Shown one piece after another: positions 1 through 5,596 of a stretch of DNA of 5,596 bases. Positions within the stretch are counted from its first letter, which is position 1; each line of letters opens with the position of its first letter. Under the pieces are notes generated by a model, which was not told the origin of the DNA, searched no databases, and saw only the letters and a list, made by a program, of their open reading frames with translations. This DNA comes from Acidobacteriota bacterium (lineage in GTDB: Bacteria > Acidobacteriota > Holophagae > Thermotomaculales > Thermotomaculaceae). The stretch spans positions 454 through 6,049 of the forward strand of contig JALWHA010000370.1 in NCBI GenBank assembly GCA_027038695.1, given 5' to 3'. Position numbers and translations under genes: made by a program.

Positions 1-420
1 GTATTTACAGGGGAAAGCCACTTTTCAGGTGCGCCGAATTGGGAGTTGTTTAAGCGGTTCTTTGATAGGGACAAAAGGGTTACGGAGGGGTTTGAAAATA
101 TATACCTGAACTCTAAAAAAGTATTGCAATCCATTGAAAATAAAGATATAAAACTTTTAGGCAAATTATTCAAAGAGGATTTTTTAACAAGGAAAACCAT
201 GCTTGATTCTCTTGTTCCAGATATCGGACTGTTTGATACATTAGATAATATTCCCGAGGTTTACGGCTACAGGATATGCGGAGCAGCATCCGGAGGAACG
301 ATAGTAGTTTGCGTGGATAAAGAGAAGAGAGAAAAGGTGAAAAATACTATTAGAGAGCAAAATTACCAGATATTTGAATGTTACCCGGAAGATATAAAAG
401 TGAGTTTAATAGATGCCTGA
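1..420 (+). CDS. GHMP-superfamily small-molecule kinase, C-terminal part (5' truncated)
   Basis: The frame is open from base 1 to the TGA at 418-420, giving 139 residues; the start lies upstream of the window. A TTG at 46 could be taken as a start, but the 15 codons before it are in frame and already family-like: residues 3-15 (TGESHFSGAPNWE) match the TG..R.SG..NWE segment of heptose-7-phosphate kinase or mevalonate kinase-like GHMP proteins. Residues 94-99 (GAASGG), after a Tyr-Arg-Ile-Cys strand, sit where the family has its glycine-rich motif 3 (commonly GAGGGG), which helps shape the active site. The domain then ends in a typical alternating strand/helix. GHMP kinases transfer the ATP gamma-phosphate to a sugar or isoprenoid-type alcohol in the cytoplasm. 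The substrate cannot be read from this half, because motifs 1 and 2 are missing. Proximity to ispA does not make it IspE; the TG...NWE segment argues against that. Its stop overlaps the xseA start by 8 bases. Family call fairly sure, substrate unknown. Confidence 0.72.
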   Translation, partial: VFTGESHFSGAPNWELFKRFFDRDKRVTEGFENIYLNSKKVLQSIENKDIKLLGKLFKEDFLTRKTMLDSLVPDIGLFDTLDNIPEVYGYRICGAASGGTIVVCVDKEKREKVKNTIREQNYQIFECYPEDIKVSLIDA

Positions 421-1975
421 AAGAATGGAAAAAGCAATAAAAAGTTATTTTACCGTAAGTGCATTAACAGGGGAGATAAAAAGAAGGTTGACCGTCCCCG
501 ATTTGAGATACATATGGGTTTTGGGAGAGATTACCGATTTAAAGTATTTTACGAGAGGGAGACACGCTTATTTTTCATTAAAAGACGAAAATGCTGTAAT
601 AAGCTGTGTGTTTTTTGCGGGAAATAACTTTAATTACAGGGGAACCCTTGAAAACGGTATGAAGGTTTTTGCGTACGGGTCTATAGACGTATATGCCCCG
701 AGAGGGAATTATCAATTAATAATCAGGCAGATTATACCTTCAGGTGAAGGGGAGTTTGCCTTAAAAATAAAAAAACTTGAGGAAAAATTTAAAAAAGAGG
801 GGTTGTTTGACAGGAAAAGGCCTGTTCCCGAACTTCCGGAAACAATAGGGTTGATAACTTCAAAAGACGGGGCGGCTATAAAAGATTTTTTAAAGATGAC
901 AAAAGAAGTACCATATCTTAAAGTAATACTTTACCCCGCTCTTGTTCAGGGAGACGAGGCTCCGCTAAGCATAATCAATGGCATAAAAAAGTTAAACGAG
1001 ATAGACGAAATAGAGGTAATTGTTATTACGAGGGGAGGAGGAAGCGAGGAAGATTTAAGGTGCTTTTACGATGAAGGGCTTGTCAGGGCTATCTATAATT
1101 CAAAGAAACCGGTAATTTCCGCCATAGGCCATGAAAGGGACGTTGTTTTTACCGACAGGGTGGCGGATTTAAGAAAAGCCACCCCGACGGATGCAGGTAA
1201 ATTCTTTGCCGAGGCTTATAAAAAAACACTTGAAAAATTTTCCAAACTTTCAACCTTGCTTAACAAAAGAATGGCACTATGGGCCGAAAGAAGCCCTGAA
1301 ACAGAAAAATTAAAACTTTATGCTTCAAAACTTAAGTATCTTTCCGATTCAATTCTTGCTTTAAGGTATCAACAATTGGATTATTTAAATGAAAATCTAA
1401 CAAAAAGCATTGGCCTTTTTCTCAATGATAGGGAACAGAAAGTGAAACACCTTTCGTTAAGGATACACCCTAAAACCTTGATTAAAGAATTTGAAACAAA
1501 GGTTGAAAGGGTATTTAGTCTTAAATTGGGATTAAAATCCAACATTGAAAAAAAACTTGAGTTAAGACGTTCTGAATTCAGGGAATTCAACACGGCGTTA
1601 AAGGTTAATGCTAAAACTTCCCTGAAAGAATCAGATTCAAAATTGCAGAAAATCAGGCACAAACTCAATGCGGAACTTTTGTTTCGTGATATTGAAAACA
1701 AAAGAGACAAGGTTTTATACATAAAAAAAGCAATTAACAAGAGTATTGAAGGAAATTTAAAAGAAAAGCAAAACGCAATATTTGTTTTCTCAGAGAAATT
1801 AAACGATTTATCGCCTCTGAGTACGGTTGCGAGAGGTTTTGCTATTGTGAAAAATAATAAAGGGCAGGTGGTAAAATCGGTTAAAAATATAAAATTAGGA
1901 GATTTTATTGAGGTCAATTTAAAAGACGGCAGTATTGATTGTCAGGTAAAGGATATTAAAGATAAAGAGAGGTAA
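413..1975 (+). CDS. xseA: Exodeoxyribonuclease VII large subunit XseA
   Basis: Catalytic subunit of exonuclease VII, a cytoplasmic, metal-independent nuclease that degrades single-stranded DNA from both ends in repair and recombination. The protein has 520 residues; the E. coli protein has about 456. Order: N-terminal OB fold at about 12-110 (FTVSAL start, GRHAYFSLKD at 49-58, APRGNYQL at 95-102); nuclease domain at about 111-265; long charged helical coiled-coil region at about 265-460; C-terminal signature LSPLS at 466-470, ARGFA at 473-477 and a terminal LKDG turn. The four conserved catalytic-type residues are present: D158 (KDFL), R207 in TRGGGS, and H240 and D243 in GHERD. They correspond to E. 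coli D155, R205, H238 and D241. The ATG at 413 lies inside the upstream kinase stop region (8-base overlap) behind a weak AAGTGAG site. An ATG at 425 is an alternative that would remove four residues outside the domain. xseB follows after 2 bases. The extra length lies in the coiled coil that carries XseB. Confidence 0.97.
   Translation: MPERMEKAIKSYFTVSALTGEIKRRLTVPDLRYIWVLGEITDLKYFTRGRHAYFSLKDENAVISCVFFAGNNFNYRGTLENGMKVFAYGSIDVYAPRGNYQLIIRQIIPSGEGEFALKIKKLEEKFKKEGLFDRKRPVPELPETIGLITSKDGAAIKDFLKMTKEVPYLKVILYPALVQGDEAPLSIINGIKKLNEIDEIEVIVITRGGGSEEDLRCFYDEGLVRAIYNSKKPVISAIGHERDVVFTDRVADLRKATPTDAGKFFAEAYKKTLEKFSKLSTLLNKRMALWAERSPETEKLKLYASKLKYLSDSILALRYQQLDYLNENLTKSIGLFLNDREQKVKHLSLRIHPKTLIKEFETKVERVFSLKLGLKSNIEKKLELRRSEFREFNTALKVNAKTSLKESDSKLQKIRHKLNAELLFRDIENKRDKVLYIKKAINKSIEGNLKEKQNAIFVFSEKLNDLSPLSTVARGFAIVKNNKGQVVKSVKNIKLGDFIEVNLKDGSIDCQVKDIKDKER
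1967..1972 (+). promoter_or_regulatory. Ribosome binding site for xseB
   Basis: GAGAGG ends 5 bases before the xseB ATG at 1978. It lies inside the last codons of xseA, so ribosomes finishing xseA release almost on top of it. It is the clearest Shine-Dalgarno in the window, which suits a small subunit needed in several copies per XseA chain. Confidence 0.6.
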
Positions 1976-1977
1976 AT

Positions 1978-2244
1978 ATGGCTAAATTTGAAGAAAAATT
2001 AAAAAGACTGGAAGACATCGTTAACCTTTTATCAAGCCCTGAACTTGAGCTGGAAAAATCCCTTAAACTTTTTGAAGAAGGAGTAAAATTGGTTAGGGAA
2101 TTGGACGGTGAATTGAAGAATGCCAAAGGCAAGGTTATAGAATTTCAAAAATACCTTGAAGAGATTGAAGACGGTGAAGACAAAGTAGAAGAATTAGAAA
2201 AATATGAAGAGGATATAGAAAGTAATGACGATATCCCTTTCTGA
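1978..2244 (+). CDS. xseB: Exodeoxyribonuclease VII small subunit XseB
   Basis: Small helical subunit of exonuclease VII. In the known enzyme several XseB chains bind along the XseA coiled coil and are needed for a functional nuclease. The protein has 88 residues, slightly long for a family of about 60-80. The family core is at residues 4-57: FEEKLKRLEDIV, then the short SSPELELEKSL turn and LFEEGVKLVREL, which fold as a two-helix hairpin. From about residue 58 the chain becomes strongly acidic (runs of Glu and Asp) up to the final DDIPF; this tail lies outside the conserved core. The start is fixed by a good ribosome binding site 5 bases upstream and by the family N-terminus. It begins 2 bases after xseA, consistent with coupled synthesis, and its last 20 bases also encode the start of ispA. 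Identity is firm from sequence and from position after xseA. Confidence 0.95.
   Translation: MAKFEEKLKRLEDIVNLLSSPELELEKSLKLFEEGVKLVRELDGELKNAKGKVIEFQKYLEEIEDGEDKVEELEKYEEDIESNDDIPF
2207..2213 (+). promoter_or_regulatory. Probable ribosome binding site for ispA inside xseB
   Basis: AAGAGGA lies 11 bases before the ATG at 2225, slightly longer than optimal spacing. It also encodes the acidic tail of XseB, so the tail codons double as the ispA initiation region. Any GA-rich Glu codon run can look like this, so the call is moderate. Confidence 0.4.
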
Positions 2245-3109
2245 TTATTTAAAGCAAAAACGAGAATTTTTTGAGCGAAAGGTAAGGGATTACTTTCCTT
2301 CAACATTTAAAGAAGCCGAAATTGTTCTTAAGGCTATGGAATATTCCTTTTTTGCCGGGGGGAAAAGATTCAGACCTATCCTCGCTTTAACCGCATGTGA
2401 GGCTTTAGGATTCAATAGTGAGGATATAATCCCCGCTTGCCTTGCCATTGAAATGATTCACTCTTATTCACTTATTCATGATGATTTACCTGCTATGGAC
2501 AATGACGATTTCAGGAGGGGCAAGCCTTCAAACCATAAGGTTTTCGGAGAGGGGACGGCTATTCTTGCGGGTGACGCTTTGTTAACGGAGGCGTTTTACA
2601 TTGCTTCACGCTATCCCGAGAAGAAGGAGTTAACCGAAGGGAAGCTGAAATTTGTAACGCAATTATCCGATTCGGCGGGTATAAGGGGTATGGTAGGCGG
2701 GCAGGTTATGGACATAGACGAAAACAAGCCTTTTAACGAGCAATTTCTTGAAAAATTGCATATGGCAAAGACGGGTGCAATGATAAAGGTTTCTGCGTTA
2801 ACTCCGCTTATAATTCACAATGATTACCGGTTTTACAGTGATGTAAAGTCTTATGCTTTAAATCTGGGGCTTCTGTTTCAAATTACCGACGACATACTTG
2901 ATATTGAATCTTCAAGCGAAAAATTAGGTAAAACCGCCGGGAAAGATATTGAGCAGCACAAGCTTACCTTTGTAACTCTTTTCGGTATTCAAGGAGCAAA
3001 AAACAAGGCTAAAAATGTGTTTGAAGAAACCGTAAAATGCGCAAAGAAAATCCCGAACAACAAATACCTTGTTAAATTAGCGGAATACATTTTTTCAAGG
3101 GATAAATAA
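2225..3109 (+). CDS. ispA: Short-chain polyprenyl (farnesyl) diphosphate synthase IspA
   Basis: Cytoplasmic trans-prenyltransferase that condenses isopentenyl diphosphate with dimethylallyl and geranyl diphosphate to give farnesyl diphosphate, the precursor for undecaprenyl phosphate, quinone side chains and other isoprenoids. The 294 residues match the usual length of about 290-300. Visible motifs: GGKRFRP at 45-51 (diphosphate binding); first aspartate-rich motif DDLPAMD at 86-92, followed by NDDFRRGKPSNH, with the two-residue insertion typical of bacterial enzymes; GGQVMDI at 158-164; KT at 182-183; second aspartate-rich motif DDILD at 222-226; GKD and KLTF at 239-249. Tyr81, five residues before the first Asp, is the aromatic residue that limits product to about C15 in bacterial farnesyl synthases, as in E. 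coli IspA, so C15 is favoured over C20; product length is an inference. The start overlaps the xseB end by 20 bases, and the next in-frame Met is too far in (residue 38). mntP begins immediately after the stop. Confidence 0.95.
   Translation: MTISLSDYLKQKREFFERKVRDYFPSTFKEAEIVLKAMEYSFFAGGKRFRPILALTACEALGFNSEDIIPACLAIEMIHSYSLIHDDLPAMDNDDFRRGKPSNHKVFGEGTAILAGDALLTEAFYIASRYPEKKELTEGKLKFVTQLSDSAGIRGMVGGQVMDIDENKPFNEQFLEKLHMAKTGAMIKVSALTPLIIHNDYRFYSDVKSYALNLGLLFQITDDILDIESSSEKLGKTAGKDIEQHKLTFVTLFGIQGAKNKAKNVFEETVKCAKKIPNNKYLVKLAEYIFSRDK
3097..3101 (+). promoter_or_regulatory. Ribosome binding site for mntP
   Basis: AAGGG ends 8 bases before the mntP ATG and lies within the last codons of ispA. 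It supports the exactly abutting TAA/ATG junction as the true start. Confidence 0.5.
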
Positions 3110-3664
3110 ATGAGTTTTGCTGAAATACTTTTAATTGCTTTTTCTCTCGGGATTGACGCTCTTGCAGTTTCAGTTTCGTTATCAATTTTTTTAAAAAAAC
3201 CTGATAACAGGCAAAAATTCAGGATTTTTTTTCATTTCGGGCTTTTTCAATTCCTTTTTCCCTTAATAGGCTATTACTTTGTTAGAATTTTCCATATTAA
3301 CTCGGGACAATTCGGCAAGATTGCAGGCGGGATAATCTTAATTATCCTTGGTTTGAAGATGTTTTCTGAAGGTTTGAAAAAAGACAAAGACGAGTTTGAT
3401 AAAAAAAGAGACTTAACGAGGGGCTTTTCTCTTGTTTTATTTTCTTCAGGAGTAAGTATAGATGCTCTTTCGGTAGGTGTTTCAATGGCTCTGGTAAATA
3501 AAGGGATATGGCTTTTGGCAATATCGGCGGGCATATTAACCTCTTTTATGTCTTTTTTAGGAATTAGTTACGGCAAGGTATTAGGTGTAAAATTTGGAGA
3601 ATACTCCGAGTTGTTAGGAGGGTTAATCCTTTTTATTTTAGGATTAAAGATAGGTTTTTTTTAA
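3110..3664 (+). CDS. mntP: Manganese efflux pump MntP (DUF204 family)
   Basis: Inner-membrane exporter that removes excess Mn(II) from the cytoplasm. The 184 residues fit the family (about 185-190). Six hydrophobic segments are visible at about 3-28, 38-61, 68-86, 105-129, 132-157 and 166-184. The protein is an internal duplication of two three-helix halves: LGIDALAVSVS in helix 1 repeats as VSIDALSVGVS in helix 4, and GGIILIILG (73-81) repeats as GGLILFILG (170-178). The membrane Asp residues D16 and D118 occupy the positions of conserved Asp in E. coli MntP and are the likely metal ligands. A charged cytoplasmic loop at about 87-104 joins the halves. The ATG directly follows the ispA stop. 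There is therefore no space for a yybP-ykoY manganese riboswitch or an own leader, unlike E. coli mntP, so expression here probably follows the operon. It ends in a T8 tract running into its stop. The family is certain; manganese as substrate is inferred from characterised members. Confidence 0.92.
   Translation: MSFAEILLIAFSLGIDALAVSVSLSIFLKKPDNRQKFRIFFHFGLFQFLFPLIGYYFVRIFHINSGQFGKIAGGIILIILGLKMFSEGLKKDKDEFDKKRDLTRGFSLVLFSSGVSIDALSVGVSMALVNKGIWLLAISAGILTSFMSFLGISYGKVLGVKFGEYSELLGGLILFILGLKIGFF
3655..3662 (+). repeat. T8 homopolymer at the mntP-recG junction
   Basis: Eight consecutive T cover the last two Phe codons of mntP and the T of its TAA stop; the recG ATG at 3665 follows directly. 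mntP and recG share a reading frame, with only this stop between them. Loss of one T would end MntP one residue later at a TGA that overlaps the recG start; gain of one would add about a dozen residues. It also fills the gap between the weak AGATAGG site (3648-3654) and the recG start, so its length would set that spacing. It is not a terminator, because no GC-rich hairpin precedes it. Confidence 0.6.
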
Positions 3665-5596
3665 ATGAGCGAGCTTGTGCACCCGCAGGATTCAATTGAA
3701 AATATTAATTTTAAAGGTTTAGGGCCTGTTACCTTAAAAAGGCTTAAGTCAAAGGGGTTTAAAACAGTAGAAGATTTACTTTACTTTTTCCCTATAAGGT
3801 ACGACGAAATGTCAAACTTTAAAAAAATTAGCCATACACGGGCAGGTGAGAAGGTATCAATAAAGGTAAAGATCCGTTCAAAGAAATTTAAAAGAAGTTT
3901 TAGAAAGAGGATCCCGGTTCTTGAGGCTATAGCATCTGACGAAACGGGCAATATAAAACTTGTCTGGTTTAATCAACCGTACCTGGCTCCTATGATAAAA
4001 AGCGGTTCTGAGATAATTGTATTCGGTAAAACAGGGTGGAAAAACAATGACTACTGCATGACCAACCCTGTAGTAAAGTTTTTAGATGCTAAAACATTTT
4101 CACAGATCAAACTTGAAATTGAACCTGTATATTCTTCAATTGAAAAAGTTTCAAACTCATTTTTAAAAAAACTTATATCTTATACAATTTTAAATACTTA
4201 TCCCCTTGATTTCTTATTTCCGGAAGAGATAAAGCAAGCACTCTCATTCCCGGACAAAAGGGAATGTTTTAACCATATACACTTTCCGAAAAGTATAGGG
4301 GAGGTAAAGGAGATAGAATCTTTTTCTTCAAACTATCAAAAAGCCTTAATTTTTGAAGAATTCTTTGAGTTTTTTTTAGGAGTATTCGCTTTAACCAGAA
4401 GGGAAGACGAAGTAAAAAAAGAAGCAATTATTGTTAATGATAAGTTAAAAAGTGAGATGTACTCTTTGCTTCCCTTTAAACTGACCTCGGAGCAGGAGAG
4501 GGTGCTAAACAACATTTATAAAATTTTGGAAAAAGGGCAAAGGGTGGTCAGGCTTGTTCAGGGAGACGTAGGTTCAGGGAAAACCGTGGTATCTCTTCTT
4601 GCCTCTTTCCCTTTTTTAAAAAAGGGTGATCAGGCGGCTTTAATAGCGCCTACAGAAATTCTTGCGCAACAGCATTATAAAACAATTGAGCCAATATTAA
4701 AAAAAGCGGGAATTTCTGTTTTTCTGTTAACCGGGAGCACTCCGAAAAAAGAGAAACAAAAGATATACTCGGGTCTTGAAAACGGAATGATTAAATTTGT
4801 TATAGGCACCCATGCGTTGATCCAGCCTGACGTTCAATTTAATAATCTTCAGTTTGTTGTCATTGACGAACAGCATAGGTTCGGGGTGGAACAACGCCGT
4901 GCTTTGGTTCAAAAAGGCAATTATCCTCACATACTTTCTTTGACCGCTACCCCTATTCCGAGGACGCTTGCCATGACATTGTACGGCCATTACGATTACG
5001 ATGCAATAAGAAGTAAACCTCCGGGAAGAAAAGAAGTAAAAACAATTGTCAAGAAAAGAGAAAACGACTTTGAGGTTTATGAATTTGTTTTTAAAATGGC
5101 AAAAAAGAAAAAGATTCAAAGCTATTTTGTCTATCCCTTGATTGACCCTTCGGATAATCTCGGATTAACTTCAGCGACTGAAAAGTTTAAAGAATTATCC
5201 GAGACTTACTTTAAAGAACTTAAAACAGCCATGATTCACGGTAAAATGAAGCCTCTGGAAAAAGAAAATGTAATGGAAAATTTTAAAAACGGAGAAATAG
5301 ACGTACTTTTCTCCACAACCGTAATTGAAGTCGGAGTTGATGTTCCTAACGCTAATATAATGGTAATAGAGAATGCGGAAAGGTTCGGTTTGTCCCAGCT
5401 CCACCAGTTAAGGGGAAGGATAGGGAGAGGAGATAGGCAATCTTATTGCTTTTTAATTATAGAAAAATTAAGTGAAACAGCTTTGAAGAGGGTAAAGATT
5501 ATGGGGAAAACATCAGACGGCTTTTTAATAGCAGAAGAGGATTTGAAGATAAGGGGTCCCGGTGAATTTTTAGGAACCCGGCAATCGGGACTGCCT
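3665..5596 (+). CDS. recG: ATP-dependent DNA helicase RecG (3' truncated by window edge)
   Basis: Superfamily 2 double-strand DNA translocase that remodels stalled forks, Holliday junctions and R- or D-loops. The frame is open to the last base, giving 644 residues; about 50-70 are missing at the C-terminus compared with E. coli RecG (693). Order: helix-hairpin-helix-like GLGPVTLKRL at 18-27 followed by a VEDLLYFFP helix; OB-fold wedge domain at about 55-150, which splits the duplex; FKLTSEQ at 271-277; Walker A GDVGSGKT at 300-307; motif Ia APTEILAQQH at 328-337; Walker B DEQH at 401-404, followed by RFG; motif III TATP at 427-430, followed by IPRT; motif V TTVIEVGVDVP at 551-561; motif VI QLHQLRGRIGRG at 578-589; and the translocation (TRG) segment at about 619-644 with DLKIRGPGEF and LGTRQSG. 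All helicase motifs are intact. The ATG immediately follows the mntP TAA, with a weak AGATAGG site 10 bases upstream. Identity is firm; the closest alternative, Mfd, lacks this N-terminal wedge layout. Confidence 0.97.
   Translation, partial: MSELVHPQDSIENINFKGLGPVTLKRLKSKGFKTVEDLLYFFPIRYDEMSNFKKISHTRAGEKVSIKVKIRSKKFKRSFRKRIPVLEAIASDETGNIKLVWFNQPYLAPMIKSGSEIIVFGKTGWKNNDYCMTNPVVKFLDAKTFSQIKLEIEPVYSSIEKVSNSFLKKLISYTILNTYPLDFLFPEEIKQALSFPDKRECFNHIHFPKSIGEVKEIESFSSNYQKALIFEEFFEFFLGVFALTRREDEVKKEAIIVNDKLKSEMYSLLPFKLTSEQERVLNNIYKILEKGQRVVRLVQGDVGSGKTVVSLLASFPFLKKGDQAALIAPTEILAQQHYKTIEPILKKAGISVFLLTGSTPKKEKQKIYSGLENGMIKFVIGTHALIQPDVQFNNLQFVVIDEQHRFGVEQRRALVQKGNYPHILSLTATPIPRTLAMTLYGHYDYDAIRSKPPGRKEVKTIVKKRENDFEVYEFVFKMAKKKKIQSYFVYPLIDPSDNLGLTSATEKFKELSETYFKELKTAMIHGKMKPLEKENVMENFKNGEIDVLFSTTVIEVGVDVPNANIMVIENAERFGLSQLHQLRGRIGRGDRQSYCFLIIEKLSETALKRVKIMGKTSDGFLIAEEDLKIRGPGEFLGTRQSGLP

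Noticed and set aside
46..420. TTG at 46 as the start of a complete 124-residue gene
   Set aside because: The frame is open upstream to base 1, and the codons before the TTG encode the conserved TG...SG..NWE segment of GHMP kinases, so the gene is truncated by the window and does not start here.
1574..1588. Two GAATTC palindromes three bases apart in xseA
   Set aside because: Two short palindromes within coding sequence, with no wider symmetry or operator context; chance is sufficient.
1381..1917. Long minus-strand open frame opposite the 3' part of xseA (178 codons)
   Set aside because: Its product is Phe/Ser/Leu-rich low-complexity sequence expected from reading Lys/Glu-rich coiled-coil codons backwards; it has no recognisable domain, and the plus strand is clearly coding.
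3186..3199. T7A7 palindromic run inside mntP
   Set aside because: It simply encodes an Ile-Phe-Leu-Lys-Lys stretch at the end of the first membrane helix; too little GC for a terminator hairpin and no repeat partner elsewhere.
3274..3534. Minus-strand frame opposite mntP
   Set aside because: Shadow of the membrane-protein codons; no family features, and the plus-strand MntP motifs span the whole stretch.
5101..5107. In-frame A AAA AAG heptamer in recG resembling the dnaX frameshift site
   Set aside because: Such runs are expected in AT-rich Lys codons; there is no evident upstream Shine-Dalgarno stimulator or downstream hairpin, and the shifted frame stops after about a dozen codons, in the middle of the second helicase domain.
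4727..5404. Two minus-strand frames opposite recG (4727-5119 and 5195-5404)
   Set aside because: Both lie under the conserved RecG helicase motifs and show only Phe/Tyr-rich non-homologous sequence.

Overview
The window is ordinary bacterial chromosome: densely packed, all on the plus strand, AT-rich (below about 40% G+C by eye), with Arg mostly written AGG/AGA and proteins rich in Lys and Glu. The FARM-insert prenyl synthase, the XseA/XseB pair and a RecG-type helicase are all bacterial. The composition would suit several AT-rich, often anaerobic lineages, but no rRNA or lineage marker is present, so I do not assign a phylum.

Layout: 1-420 is the 3' end of a GHMP-superfamily small-molecule kinase whose start lies outside the window. 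413-1975 is xseA and 1978-2244 is xseB, the two subunits of exonuclease VII. 2225-3109 is ispA, a short-chain (farnesyl-type) diphosphate synthase. 3110-3664 is mntP, a manganese efflux pump. 3665 to the window edge is recG, an ATP-dependent branched-DNA helicase that is open at its 3' end and lacks only its extreme C-terminus. Adjacent genes overlap by 8 or 20 bases, abut exactly, or are 2 bases apart. No stretch of even 50 bases is non-coding, which leaves no room for an internal leader, terminator, RNA gene or mobile element.

The simplest reading is one polycistronic, translationally coupled operon. XseA/XseB (single-strand exonuclease) and RecG (fork and junction remodelling) are DNA-maintenance functions. 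IspA makes the C15 precursor for quinone, undecaprenyl and other isoprenoid synthesis. MntP exports Mn(II). The xseA-xseB-ispA order is a recurrent bacterial arrangement; the less common parts are the GHMP kinase upstream and the mntP-recG pair downstream. I found no new system, repeat array or mobile element. The points worth a second look concern gene junctions, subunit tails and regulation.
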